Source: Aquabacter cavernae (lineage in GTDB: Bacteria; Pseudomonadota; Alphaproteobacteria; Rhizobiales; Xanthobacteraceae). From it: a DNA stretch of 64,000 nt. The notes beneath the pieces were generated by a model. The model was given only the letters and a program-made list of their open reading frames with translations, was not told where the DNA came from and ran no database searches. The stretch's first letter is position 1. Every line of letters begins with the position of its first letter. The stretch is taken from NCBI RefSeq assembly GCF_003993795.1, contig NZ_RWKV01000008.1, forward strand, positions 992,001-1,056,000. The letters run 5' to 3'. A program made the translations under genes and the position numbers. This document shows, one piece after another, positions 50,638 to 60,062 of this stretch.

Positions 50638-52173
50638 TCAACGCGGGCCGCGCGAGCCGGTGTCGGGCTTGCCGCCACGCGCCGGAGCCGTCCGCATGAA
50701 ACCCACGGCGCCGATGCCGGCACCCTGCGCGGGAGCCGGCTTGCCGCCGCCCCGCTGATCCTCGCGCCGCTGGGCCGGGCGGCCCTCGCTCTTGCGCGCC
50801 TCACCACGCTGGTCCGGCTTGCGGCCATCACCCTGGCGCCCGCCGCCCGCCGGGGCGTTGCGGCCCTCGGAGCGGCCGCCATTGGCGCGGCCCTGCTGCG
50901 GACGGCCTTCCTGGCCCTCCCCGCCCCGACCACCGCGACCGCGCTGGGCGCCGCCGGGACGACCGGAATTCTGGGGACGACCCTCGTCGCGGGCACGGCT
51001 CGTGCCGGGCGCATCCGGGGGAAGCGGCGCGGGCGCCGTGCCCGACTGGGGGCGACGGTCCGTCAGGGGAAGCTGCATCTTGATGAGCTTCTCGATGGAC
51101 TTCAGATAGGCCCGCTCCTCGCCGTCGCAGAACGAGATGGCGATGCCTTCACGCCCCGCGCGGGCGGTGCGCCCGATGCGGTGGACATAGGATTCCGGCA
51201 CGTTGGGCAGGTCGAAATTGAAGACGTGGCTGACGCCCGTCACATCGATGCCGCGCGCGGCGATATCGGTGGCCACCAGGGTGCGCACCGTGCCCTCGCG
51301 GAAAGCGGCGAGCACGCGGTCACGCTGGTTCTGGGACTTGTTGCCGTGGATCGCCTCGGCCACATGACCGGCCTTGGCGAGGGCGCGCACCACCTTGTCC
51401 GCGCCATGCTTGGTGCGGGCGAAAACCAGGGCGCGGTCCACGGGCTCGGAGGTCAGCAGCTCGGCCAGCAGCGCGGGCTTGGCCTGCTTGTCCACCAGGA
51501 TCACCCGCTGGTCCACGCGGTCGGCGGTCTTGGCCACCGGCGTCACGGCCACGGTCACGGGCTCGTGCAGCATGGACTTGGCGAGGTCGGAGATGGCGCC
51601 CGGCATGGTGGCCGAGAAGAACAGGCTGTGGCGCTTGGCCGGCAGCCGGCGCACGATGGCGCGGATGGCATGGACGAAGCCCATGTCCAGCATCTGGTCG
51701 GCTTCGTCGAGGACGAACACGCTCACCTTGTCGAGGGTGAGGGCGCGGTTCTCCACGAGGTCCATGAGGCGGCCGGGGGTGGCCACCAGAACGTCCACGC
51801 CCGGATGGAGCGCGCGGATCTGGCGGCCCATGGGCACGCCGCCGATGGCAAGCGCCACCGACAGGTTGAGGTGCCGGCCGAACTTCTCGAAATTCTCCTG
51901 GATCTGCGCCGACAGCTCGCGGGTGGGCGAGAGGATCAGCACCTTCGCGGTCTTCGGCAGGGGCCGGGCCGGATGGCGGGCGAGATGGTCCAGGATGGGC
52001 AGCGCGAACGCCGCCGTCTTGCCGGTCCCCGTCTGGGCAATGCCGATGAGGTCGCGGCCGGAAAGGATGTGGGGGATCGCCTCGGCCTGGATGGGCGTGG
52101 GCGTGACATGGCGCTCTTCGGTCAAGGCGCGGACGATGGGCTCGGCAAGGCCGAGTTCGGAAAACGAGGTCAA
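50638..52173 (-). CDS. rhlE: DEAD-box RNA helicase, RhlE type
   Basis: A 511-residue helicase. The core (1-375) has the Q motif ([13 protein letters not shown]), Walker [30 protein letters not shown] ([13 protein letters not shown]), [12 protein letters not shown] and [10 protein letters not shown]. The last 130 residues are an Arg/Gly/Pro/Gln-rich tail typical of RNA-binding helicase ends. RhlE-type enzymes remodel ribosome precursors and mRNAs. The TTG start at 52173 gives the family N-terminus ([12 protein letters not shown]). A heat-shock-type promoter lies about 225 bases upstream. Confidence 0.93.
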   Translation of the reverse strand: MTSFSELGLAEPIVRALTEERHVTPTPIQAEAIPHILSGRDLIGIAQTGTGKTAAFALPILDHLARHPARPLPKTAKVLILSPTRELSAQIQENFEKFGRHLNLSVALAIGGVPMGRQIRALHPGVDVLVATPGRLMDLVENRALTLDKVSVFVLDEADQMLDMGFVHAIRAIVRRLPAKRHSLFFSATMPGAISDLAKSMLHEPVTVAVTPVAKTADRVDQRVILVDKQAKPALLAELLTSEPVDRALVFARTKHGADKVVRALAKAGHVAEAIHGNKSQNQRDRVLAAFREGTVRTLVATDIAARGIDVTGVSHVFNFDLPNVPESYVHRIGRTARAGREGIAISFCDGEERAYLKSIEKLIKMQLPLTDRRPQSGTAPAPLPPDAPGTSRARDEGRPQNSGRPGGAQRGRGGRGGEGQEGRPQQGRANGGRSEGRNAPAGGGRQGDGRKPDQRGEARKSEGRPAQRREDQRGGGKPAPAQGAGIGAVGFMRTAPARGGKPDTGSRGPR

Positions 52174-52396
52174 GCTCTGTCTTTCATGCGGCGAACGCCG
52201 CTGTCGCGCTGGCAAAGCCGCGCGCCGCGCATTCGCGAGGGATATGACACCCCGCGTGGCCTGGGCTGTCGCAAATCAAATAGGGTATCGGGCAAAACCG
52301 ACGGGAACGCCTCTGGCGCTCCACCGCTTCCGCTACGCGGCCCGAGGAGCAATCGCTCCGGTCCAATGGGGACACCGCCGATTGCTGCGAGCGCTC

Positions 52397-52425
52397 ATAT
52401 GGCCCAGATCCATGGATTTTTCAAG
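52397..52425 (-). promoter_or_regulatory. Sigma-32 (RpoH) heat-shock-type promoter of rhlE-infA
   Basis: Minus strand CTTGAAA (52419-52425), 14-bp spacer, GGCCATAT (52397-52404); the last six bases match CCATNT of the sigma-32 -10 box. Same design and spacer length as the lon promoter. The transcript leader would be about 215 nt. The rest of the 52174-52563 gap holds no gene that I can support. Confidence 0.68.
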
Positions 52426-52563
52426 ACAAAGTGAGGCACCCCACCGGGAAACGGTCACAAGTGCGTGGCAGAGCGTGCGGTGCGGGGGCATTTGCCAATG
52501 CAGACCGACAATCTCCCCTTGCGTAAGGCCCCCAGGGCGGCGAAATGAGCCGCCGGAGGATTC

Positions 52564-53088
52564 ATGTTCGACTTTTCATCGCTGTTGACGGCCACCACTG
52601 ACTTCGTCCGCGCCAATCAGGAATGGGCGCCGTTCATCGTCTTCGCCGTCGCCTTCGGGGAATCGATCGCCCTTGTTTCGCTGTTCGTGCCCGCGACCGC
52701 GCTCTTGCTGGGCATCGGCGCGCTGATCGAGGCCAGCGGCATCCCCATGCTGCCCATGTGGGCGGCCGCCACCATCGGCGCCATCCTCGGCGACTGGGTC
52801 TCCTATTGGATCGGCTGGCGCTACAAGGACCAGGCGCGCGGCTTCTGGCCGCTCTCGCGCCACCCGGAACTGGTGGAACGGGCCGAAGCCTTCTTCCACC
52901 GCTTCGGCTTCTGGAGCGTCGCCATCGGCCGTTTCTTCGGCCCGCTGCGCGCCATCATCCCGCTGGTGGCCGGCATCATGGCCATGCGCCAGATCCCGTT
53001 CCAGATCGCCAATATCGGCAGCGCGGCCCTGTGGGCCTTCGCCATGCTGGCCCCTGGCGCCGCCGCGCTCAAACTGATGGGGCATTGA
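52564..53088 (+). CDS. DedA/VTT-family membrane protein
   Basis: A 174-residue inner-membrane protein: FGESIALVSLFVPATALLLGIG, the re-entrant GDWVSYWIGWRYKD and FGFWSVAIGRFFGPLRAIIPLVAGIMAM (core RFFGPLRAIIPLVAG) are DedA signatures. Members help flip undecaprenyl phosphate or lipids and support envelope homeostasis. GCCGGAGGATTC precedes the ATG. Its position next to a polyprenyl-sugar cluster is notable, since DedA proteins can recycle polyprenyl phosphate carriers. Confidence 0.9.
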   Translation: MFDFSSLLTATTDFVRANQEWAPFIVFAVAFGESIALVSLFVPATALLLGIGALIEASGIPMLPMWAAATIGAILGDWVSYWIGWRYKDQARGFWPLSRHPELVERAEAFFHRFGFWSVAIGRFFGPLRAIIPLVAGIMAMRQIPFQIANIGSAALWAFAMLAPGAAALKLMGH

Positions 53089-53205
53089 GGTTCGCCGGAA
53101 TTTGAGGTTCAAGGGTCTAAGATTTCTTTGCTGCTCGGGGCGCACGCTTGATTCTCTCTGGTCATGCGTCACCTCACAGGCGCATTTTTGACCGGAAGAC
53201 GAGGA

Positions 53206-55548
53206 ATGCAGGACACTCTTCCCATTAGTCTGCCCCGCCGGTTCTATTCCCTTGGCGGGGCCTTGGCCTTCGCTTTCCTTGTTCTTGGTGCCCTTACCAT
53301 CACCCGCTTCGGCTTCCTTGGAGACGGCCTGGATCCGTCTTGGGCAGCCACCCTTGTGGAACGAACAGCCGCAGGGGCCAGCCAAGGCCGCGACCTGATC
53401 TTTACGGGCGGCCCGCTCTCCATCCTTTACACGCGCTACTTCCACCCCAACCTCGCGCCCATAGCGGTGTTTTTCTCAGTGGTGGTGGTCCTGGCCTTCG
53501 CCCAGGCAGCCTATCTGATGTTCAGGGACGGGCGCCCGTTCTTCGCCTCCGTTCTGCTCTTCGTCCCCATGCTAGGGCCCATTGCGCATACGGATACCGC
53601 CTATTTCGCCCTGCCTTTGTTGTTCGCCGCGGCGCGCCTCCAGTCGCCACGCCGCGGAGGCCTGGCATCTTCGCTGCTGTTCTGCCTCGCCGCGGCGGGG
53701 CTGGTGGCAGCGAAATTCTCGGTCCTGCCCATGGTCCTGCTCTGCGCCCTGATCCTCGATATCGACGCGATCCGCCGCCGACAGGTATTCAGCCACGTCT
53801 TATGCATTCCGATTTTGTTATTCGTCATCTTCATCGTTACCGGCAGCCGGCTCGCTGACTTCCCGCTTTACCTTGCCATGAGCCTGGACACCTCCTCAGG
53901 CTATGCGGAGGCCATGAGCCTGGATGGGAATTGGCAACAACTGGCGCTGTTCCTTGGCGGCGCCATCGTCCTGGCGGTGGTGATCATCGCCAGCACCATC
54001 CGGGGACTGCGCAAGGGAAGCTCCCCCTTCGTGGAGATTTCCCTGCTGCTGATGTTCGGTGGCTACATGTTCCTCTGCTTCAAGGCGGGGTTCGTTCGCT
54101 TCGACATGCACCAACTGGCAGGCTGGGCGGGCCTCTGCTGGGCCACCAGTTTGTTCATCGCCGTGCGCTGGCCGACCGCAATCACGGGCCCCTCCCCCCG
54201 CATGGCCGCACTGGCGATTATTCCGTTGGCCGTCTCGTTCGGTGGAGCGCTGCTCGCGCTCAAGCCAGAGAATATTCCCCCATCTACACCGCTTCAGCGG
54301 ATCGAGGCGGGCACGCGGGAAGTACAGTCGATCTACGCCGCGGTGCTGTCTCCCCAGACTTGGTGGCATAATCTGGAACAGGGCCGGGAGCAGGCACTGG
54401 CCGCGGTCCGGGCGGCGCATCCCATGCCCCATTTCGAAGGCGGCGTGGACGTGATCGCATCCGAGCAGGCGGAACTCATCGCCAGCGGGGAACTCTTCCT
54501 GCCACGCCCGACAGTGCAGGAATATACGACTTATTCTTCCGCCACGATCGCCGCAAACCGGACGTTCTTCGAGAGCGATCGCGCACCCGCCAACCTGCTT
54601 CTGAAACCCATCTCCATCGACGGGCGCTATCCCGCCATGGCCGAAGGCCCGCTCTGGCCGCTCTTTTTCCAGCGCTATGAGGTGAAGGGCGAAGTCGATG
54701 ATAACATTTGGATGGTGCGGCGGCAGACCCCCCTTCCCGATCTGCTCGGCCCGCCGACCCAGATGGGAACGCGGCTGAATGCGACGCTCCAGTTGGAGCC
54801 CACGAGCCCGATCTTTGTGCGCATCGACGTGCAAAAAAACTGGCTCGGCAAGATCGCGGCCATTGCCTTCCGCCCCCCCATTCTTCAGTTCGTGGTGACC
54901 GCCTCGGATGGCAGCCGGTCCTCCTACCGGCTCATCCCCGCCATTGCGCGCGAGGGCTTCCTGCTGTCGCCGGTCGTAGGGACCACGGCGGCCCTGAAAC
55001 TTCTCCTCAATGCGAAATGGACACGGGATCCGATGCCGAAGGTCACCTCCATCTCGGTGGTGGCTGAGGGCATTGGCGCGTATTTCTACCGGCCGGATAT
55101 CTCCGTCTCCGTTCAGCCTTTTGAGATCCCGGACGCACCGAAGGGCGCCTTCCCCAAGTTCGCCCAAGTCGCCGACCTCGCCGCAGCAAATCCCATGAAG
55201 CCGCCCATGCTTTCGGTGTCGGAGGAAGGTGTGTTCGCCCACGCGCCCGCCATGCTCACCCTACCCACCACGGGAGCCCAACGGCTGAATCTCGGATTCG
55301 GCCTGCGCCCCGTGCGGAAACAGATGGTCACCAAGCCAGACGGCGTGTGCTTCCGGGTTCTGCCGGCGGAGGGAGATGCACCTCTCTTCGAGCGCTGCCT
55401 CAGCCCCACTGACGAACCCGCCGACGCCGGCCCGCAAACGGCCCAGCTCGCCCTGCCGGCAGGCACCAGTTCCGTGCGGCTGGAAACCACCTGCCGCGCC
55501 AACTGCTCCTATGACTGGTCCTACTGGTCGCGGGCCATCCTGGAATAA
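53206..55548 (+). CDS. Large polytopic membrane protein with periplasmic C-terminal domain, GT-C-like
   Basis: A 780-residue protein with roughly ten membrane helices in the first 350 residues, then about 400 soluble residues rich in beta patterns. The first loop after helix 1 reads GDGLDPSWAATLVE and has the acidic residues expected at a GT-C active site; GRDLIFTGGPLSILY follows. GT-C transferases use polyprenyl-phosphate sugars and often have this helix-plus-soluble layout. I recognise no named family. The ATG at 53206 has GGAAG 7 bases upstream; an ATG at 53164 is possible. It converges on gtrA. Confidence 0.65.
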   Translation: MQDTLPISLPRRFYSLGGALAFAFLVLGALTITRFGFLGDGLDPSWAATLVERTAAGASQGRDLIFTGGPLSILYTRYFHPNLAPIAVFFSVVVVLAFAQAAYLMFRDGRPFFASVLLFVPMLGPIAHTDTAYFALPLLFAAARLQSPRRGGLASSLLFCLAAAGLVAAKFSVLPMVLLCALILDIDAIRRRQVFSHVLCIPILLFVIFIVTGSRLADFPLYLAMSLDTSSGYAEAMSLDGNWQQLALFLGGAIVLAVVIIASTIRGLRKGSSPFVEISLLLMFGGYMFLCFKAGFVRFDMHQLAGWAGLCWATSLFIAVRWPTAITGPSPRMAALAIIPLAVSFGGALLALKPENIPPSTPLQRIEAGTREVQSIYAAVLSPQTWWHNLEQGREQALAAVRAAHPMPHFEGGVDVIASEQAELIASGELFLPRPTVQEYTTYSSATIAANRTFFESDRAPANLLLKPISIDGRYPAMAEGPLWPLFFQRYEVKGEVDDNIWMVRRQTPLPDLLGPPTQMGTRLNATLQLEPTSPIFVRIDVQKNWLGKIAAIAFRPPILQFVVTASDGSRSSYRLIPAIAREGFLLSPVVGTTAALKLLLNAKWTRDPMPKVTSISVVAEGIGAYFYRPDISVSVQPFEIPDAPKGAFPKFAQVADLAAANPMKPPMLSVSEEGVFAHAPAMLTLPTTGAQRLNLGFGLRPVRKQMVTKPDGVCFRVLPAEGDAPLFERCLSPTDEPADAGPQTAQLALPAGTSSVRLETTCRANCSYDWSYWSRAILE

Positions 55549-55555
55549 GCCGGGC

Positions 55556-55960
55556 TTACGCCGGGTCGCCTGTGCGCCGGAACGAGAAGTGCTTGTGCGC
55601 CAGGTAGCTGGTGACGATGGGACTGGCGAGGCCGATGCCATGGGCGATGGTGTCGGCATGCCAGGTGAAGCCGAGCGCCGGGAACAGCCACATGGCCAGC
55701 GCCACGCTCACCACCCAGATCTGTACCAGCGCCACCAGGTTCACGAGGAAGAAGCGGAAATACTGCCCGCCCGCATGGCCCCCTTCCCCGTCGAACACAT
55801 ATTTGCGGTTCAGCAGGAAGGCGACCGTCATGCCGAACGGATAGGCGATGATCACCGCCCATTCAAAATCGATGACGATGTTGAACAGGATGCGCGCCAG
55901 CAGGTTTACCCCCGCCGCGAAACCGCCGATGGCAACGAACAGGACGAATTGACGGCTCAT
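55556..55960 (-). CDS. GtrA-family small membrane protein
   Basis: A 134-residue protein with four helices and GtrA features: FVLFVAIGGFAAGVNLLARI, AYPFGMTVAFLLNRKYVFD and the C-terminal SYLAHKHFSFRR. GtrA proteins are linked to flipping polyprenyl-phosphate sugars. In mycobacteria a GtrA protein (Rv3789) sits beside dprE1-dprE2 and is implicated in arabinan assembly. Here it is the last gene of the dprE-like series. Confidence 0.9.
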   Translation of the reverse strand: MSRQFVLFVAIGGFAAGVNLLARILFNIVIDFEWAVIIAYPFGMTVAFLLNRKYVFDGEGGHAGGQYFRFFLVNLVALVQIWVVSVALAMWLFPALGFTWHADTIAHGIGLASPIVTSYLAHKHFSFRRTGDPA

Positions 55961-56012
55961 ATGACATTTCAGGGGCGCGCCGGTCCGCGCCCTTCCCCGT
56001 GTTCGGACACGG

Positions 56013-56061
56013 GCTCTCTAGAGTATTTCAGCCTCTCATGGAAACGCTGAAACACGCTATC
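56013..56061. repeat. Palindromic intergenic repeat
   Basis: TTTCAGC (56026-56032) and GCTGAAA (56046-56052) form the core, flanked by GCTCTCTAGAGTA and ACACGCTAT. It opens with the CTAGAG edge seen in the element near 1.9 kb. It occupies much of the 191-base gap between the GT-C-like gene and gtrA. Confidence 0.5.
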
Positions 56062-56151
56062 TCCTTGCTGTTCCGGGTTTACGTCCCGTGACCCGCTTCA
56101 CGCTTCGCTCGGAGACGCACCAGTTGTGACGTCTCAACAGGCAAGCGGGGA

Positions 56152-57750
56152 TCAGGCCCCGTGGGGCGCGGATGAATCACCGGACGAAGGCGTTGCCGAC
56201 ACTTTCCGGCCACGGGCCTCCCGCCAGTCCGCCACGAGACTGGCGGCCGCCGAAAGCAGCAGGAGGGCGCCGCAGACCCAGATGGTCGGCAGCGCATTGC
56301 GCAGCAGCATCCCCCGGATCACCGCTACGCTCCTGTAGACCGCCCGCGCGAACCCATTCTCGCTCAGGTGGCTCTGGGGAACCTGACCCGTCAATGCGGC
56401 GGGCAGGATGGACCTCAGATAAGGGTCGCGCAGATCAGCCGCGAGCCGGTCCGGATCGGGATAGGGAATGGTGGCGTGGGACTGGCCCTTCAGGGCCTGC
56501 ACGTCGTTCGTGGCGAGGAAATCCGCGAGCTTCTGCTTCTGGACCATCACCGTGCCCATGCGCCAGGCCAGGCCGTCCGGCACCATGACCACGGCCTTCT
56601 CCTTCAGCACCTGCCCCGTGATGCCAAGCCAGCAGGCGATCACCGCGCCGACGCCCCACCGCGGCCAGCCCCGCAGGCCGTCCAGGAGGCGCACGGACAA
56701 AGCGAGGTTGATGGCAATGCCCAGTGCCAGCATGTCGGTGTGCCGCGAGGCGACATCGCTGCTGCCGCCCCGCCCATAGGCGAAGATGAGGATGTTGGCC
56801 TGGACCCAGAGGGCCGTCATGACGGGCCCCCACAAAGCCCCGTCCCGGCTGGGCTTCGCCAGGACGAGGCGCAGGAAGACCAGGGCGACGGGAAGGTTCA
56901 GGCCCACCATGGCCAGGAGGCTTTCCGGCGCCGGCCAGCTCGCGAACTTCAGTAGGCCCGCCCAGAAGACCGCGAACGAGGCGGCGGCGATATTGTCCTT
57001 GTATTCCAGCTTGGGAATGGCCGCGAGGCAGGCCGCGACGAGGGCGGCATGGATGAGGATGCCCGCCACGTCCGCCGGGCTGCGCCGCTCTCCCTTGGCG
57101 AGCCGGATGACCGCCACGAGAATGGCGGGCAGCAATGTGATGGCGCCCGAGGCCATGCAGAAATAGGAGGCGAGGGCCAGCAGCGTCCCGGCGATCCAGC
57201 CGGAGGAGAAGACCAGGCTGCGGGCGAGGCACAGATTGGCGGCGACGCCGAAGAACAGCAGCAGATAGGTGGCGGACTGCATGCCCCAGAGGGCGTTCTC
57301 CCAGCCGAAGGGCACGAGGAACACCGCCAGCACGAGCGCCACCGAGAGCAGGAAGCGCCAGCCGGACAGTCCCGCCGCGAGGCTGCGCGCCAGAAGGAAG
57401 AAGGTGGACGCCCGGATGACGACGCTGAGCAGCATCATCCAGACCGTGTCCCAATATCCGGCGCTCACCAGCCCGAACAGCCAGACGAGGCGACCGGCCG
57501 CCGGGCGATGCTCGTTATGGGTGCCGATGACGGCATCGAGGGTCAGGCTGCCGTCGAGGAAAGGCCGGAACAGCTTCTGGCCCTGCACGTCCCACTCATC
57601 CCAAAAAGGGATGCTGCTGCCATAGGTCTCCACCAGCCAGATCTGGACCGCGGCGAAAGTCGCCGCGGCGCAGATCAGCACCCATGTCCGCAAACGTGGC
57701 GCGTATGTCTGCGCGCCGTCCAATCCCGCCATTCGCCCTGCGGCGGGCAT
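56152..57750 (-). CDS. Polytopic membrane protein, candidate GT-C glycosyltransferase
   Basis: A 532-residue protein with about eleven helices from residue 20 to the C-terminus. The first extracytoplasmic loop has PFWDEWDVQGQKLFRPF, an acidic motif in the place where GT-C enzymes hold their catalytic aspartate, and the next loop has THNEHRPAAGRLVW. A long soluble segment (about 385-480) precedes the last helix. I recognise no named family. It lies in the dprE-like cluster, 85 bases after the oxidoreductase, so an arabinosyltransferase role is a reasonable hypothesis. Confidence 0.68.
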   Translation of the reverse strand: MPAAGRMAGLDGAQTYAPRLRTWVLICAAATFAAVQIWLVETYGSSIPFWDEWDVQGQKLFRPFLDGSLTLDAVIGTHNEHRPAAGRLVWLFGLVSAGYWDTVWMMLLSVVIRASTFFLLARSLAAGLSGWRFLLSVALVLAVFLVPFGWENALWGMQSATYLLLFFGVAANLCLARSLVFSSGWIAGTLLALASYFCMASGAITLLPAILVAVIRLAKGERRSPADVAGILIHAALVAACLAAIPKLEYKDNIAAASFAVFWAGLLKFASWPAPESLLAMVGLNLPVALVFLRLVLAKPSRDGALWGPVMTALWVQANILIFAYGRGGSSDVASRHTDMLALGIAINLALSVRLLDGLRGWPRWGVGAVIACWLGITGQVLKEKAVVMVPDGLAWRMGTVMVQKQKLADFLATNDVQALKGQSHATIPYPDPDRLAADLRDPYLRSILPAALTGQVPQSHLSENGFARAVYRSVAVIRGMLLRNALPTIWVCGALLLLSAAASLVADWREARGRKVSATPSSGDSSAPHGA

Positions 57751-57835
57751 GGCGATGCCATCACCCGAACCGCCCCCGGTTCACCACATCCTGCCGATGG
57801 CTACCTGCGAAGCGGGACGGGCGTCAACTGCCCGC

Positions 57836-59125
57836 TCAGCGCGGCACGGCCCGCGCCATGGCCTCGCCCAGGCGGATGCTCTCCGCGATGCCGCGATCCT
57901 CAGGATAATAGAAGCAGGTGTCGGCCACCTGGAGCCCGACGATGGGCGTCTGGACCGGCGGGATCATGGCGGCGAAGCCGGGCGGGCAGACCGGCTGGGC
58001 ATGGGTGAGCCGCCCGGCCTGCGCGGCCAGGAGATCATCGTCGGTGAGCGCCGGGTTGATGCGCTTCACGCAGGCGAACGCCTCGGCCGTGAAGACATCG
58101 TTGGGCCGCGCCCAGAGCGGGTTGGTCACGGGCATGTAATAGGGCACGTAGACCACGCTCTCGCCGGTGGGCATGGGCCGCAGGTTTGAGAATTCGATGA
58201 TGCCGGGGATGGGCATGTCCGGGTCCACCACATTCACCCAGAAATGCGGGCTCACGGGGCGCTTGAGCTTCAGGAGCACGCACACCACGCCGATATTGAC
58301 GATGGCGTCATAGGCCGCCTTGCTCTCTTCCGGAAGGTCCGGAATGAGGGTGCTCACGAACGGGGTGGGAATGGTGGAGATCACCGCATCGGCCGCATAA
58401 TGGTCGAGGGTGGTAGTGACGCCTTTCGCCACGCCGTCCGCCGTCTCCACCTTCACCGCGGGCTCGCCCAGGCGCACCGTGCCGCCCTGCGCCGCGATGG
58501 CGGCCATGAGCGCGTCCACCAGGGTCTGCGAGCCGCCGTCGATATGGCCCAGTTCCTCCTGCATGAGGGAGCGGCGTGAGCGGCCGATGCGGCGCACCCG
58601 CGTCCAGATCCAGGAGGCGGAGACGTTGTCGGCATATTCGTAGAATTTCAGGCCGAACAGCGGGCGCCACATCTTGTCGTAGACGGACGTGCCGGACCAT
58701 TGCTCGATCCAGTCCTTGGCCGACACATGCTCCAGCGCGTCCCAGCGGTCGCGCTTCACGCTGACGAAGGCCAGCAGGCCGTAGCGCACCTTCTCGGCGA
58801 GGGTCAGATGCGGGAAGCGCAGCAGGGAGACCGGATCACCCCAGCGGTTCAGCTCGCCCTTGGTGAAATAGCCCATGGACGTGCCGCGCCAGCGCATCCT
58901 GTCGCCGATGCCCAGCTCGTCCATGAGCGCGAAGGTGGGCAGGTCCGACTTGCAGACGAAATGATAGAAGCGCTCAATGGACAGGCCGTCGAAATCGAAA
59001 TGGGCGGCCATGCCGCCCGCCTCCGGCGATGCCTCGATGAGGGTGACCTCATGGCCTTCCTTCAAGGCCCGGTAGGCGGCGGCGAGGCCCATGGCCCCGG
59101 CACCCAGAACAACCACACGCGCCAT
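57836..59125 (-). CDS. FAD-dependent oxidoreductase of the amine oxidase / UDP-galactopyranose mutase-like fold
   Basis: A 429-residue Rossmann flavoprotein: VVVLGAGAMGLAAAYRALK binds FAD, IEASPEAGGMAAHF follows as expected, and the C-terminal VGLQVADTCFYYPEDRG closes the FAD site. The fold is shared by protoporphyrinogen oxidases, desaturases and sugar mutases. Operon context suggests a sugar or polyprenyl-sugar substrate. Three bases separate it from the epimerase. Confidence 0.8.
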   Translation of the reverse strand: MARVVVLGAGAMGLAAAYRALKEGHEVTLIEASPEAGGMAAHFDFDGLSIERFYHFVCKSDLPTFALMDELGIGDRMRWRGTSMGYFTKGELNRWGDPVSLLRFPHLTLAEKVRYGLLAFVSVKRDRWDALEHVSAKDWIEQWSGTSVYDKMWRPLFGLKFYEYADNVSASWIWTRVRRIGRSRRSLMQEELGHIDGGSQTLVDALMAAIAAQGGTVRLGEPAVKVETADGVAKGVTTTLDHYAADAVISTIPTPFVSTLIPDLPEESKAAYDAIVNIGVVCVLLKLKRPVSPHFWVNVVDPDMPIPGIIEFSNLRPMPTGESVVYVPYYMPVTNPLWARPNDVFTAEAFACVKRINPALTDDDLLAAQAGRLTHAQPVCPPGFAAMIPPVQTPIVGLQVADTCFYYPEDRGIAESIRLGEAMARAVPR

Positions 59126-59128
59126 GGG

Positions 59129-60055
59129 TCAGAACTCCAGAACGACGTTTGCATAGCGCGGGTCGCGGAAGGTCTCGATCATGGCCTCCCGCAGCGGGGT
59201 CGCGCGTACGCCGAAAATGCCCGGCCAGTCGATCACCTCGAACACGTCCGGCGTGACGAGGGCGTGAAGCTGCTTCACCGTGAAGGGCGGGTTCTTGTCG
59301 ATGAGGCCATAGACGCGCAGCAGCAGCGCGAACAGCGGCACGGGGATGGTGCGCACATAGGTGCGCGCGCCCGTCACGTCCTTGATGAGGCGGATGAGGT
59401 CGATGTAGTCGATCCGTTCCTGCCCGCTGATATTGTAGGCCCCGCCTGAGAAATCGCGCTCCACGCAGGCGCAGATGATGTCGCAGAAATCGCCCTCATA
59501 GAGCGGCTGGCGCAGATAGCGGCCATTGCCGGGAATTGGGAAGACCGGCGTCTTCTGCATGAAGCGGGCAAGCCAGCCCAGATGCTTGCGGTCGAACCAG
59601 CCGAACATGAGGGTCGGCCGCAGGATCACCGCCGGCAGGCCGGACGCCCGCACCATGGCCTCCTGCGCCTTCTTGGTCTCGGTGTACCAGTCCACCGCTG
59701 CCGAATTCACCACCGAGGAGGAGATGTGCACCAGCCGGCATCCGCCCCGCGCCTTGATGGCAGCGAGCAGGCGCTCGGTGGCGCGCTGGTTGTTGCGGAT
59801 GAACTCATCCTCCACGAGGCCGCCGATCTGGGCATGGCCCACCACCACCACGTCTGCCCCGTCCAGCGCGCTTTCCCAGCCGGTATCGGCGGCAAGGTCG
59901 GCGGCGATCACGGTGATGTCGGGATGGAGTTCACGCAGGATCCGCACGTTGGCGGCATGCTTGTCCATGGCGACGATCTCATGCCCGCGCGCCTTCAGGC
60001 GCGGCACGAGGTTCTGCCCGACGAGCCCGGCGGCGCCGGTGACGATGATCTTCAT
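59129..60055 (-). CDS. NAD-dependent epimerase/dehydratase (extended SDR)
   Basis: A 308-residue extended short-chain dehydrogenase: VTGAAGLVGQNLVPRLKARG binds the nucleotide; YTETKKAQE supplies the catalytic Tyr and Lys, with SSVVNS upstream. These enzymes epimerise or reduce nucleotide sugars. The substrate is unknown; its place in the lipid-arabinose cluster suggests a sugar. It is 7 bases downstream of the DprE2-like gene. Confidence 0.85.
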   Translation of the reverse strand: MKIIVTGAAGLVGQNLVPRLKARGHEIVAMDKHAANVRILRELHPDITVIAADLAADTGWESALDGADVVVVGHAQIGGLVEDEFIRNNQRATERLLAAIKARGGCRLVHISSSVVNSAAVDWYTETKKAQEAMVRASGLPAVILRPTLMFGWFDRKHLGWLARFMQKTPVFPIPGNGRYLRQPLYEGDFCDIICACVERDFSGGAYNISGQERIDYIDLIRLIKDVTGARTYVRTIPVPLFALLLRVYGLIDKNPPFTVKQLHALVTPDVFEVIDWPGIFGVRATPLREAMIETFRDPRYANVVLEF

Positions 60056-60062
60056 GCCGGTC

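Noticed and set aside
50133-50699. 188-codon plus-strand frame
   Set aside because: Mostly antisense to infA.
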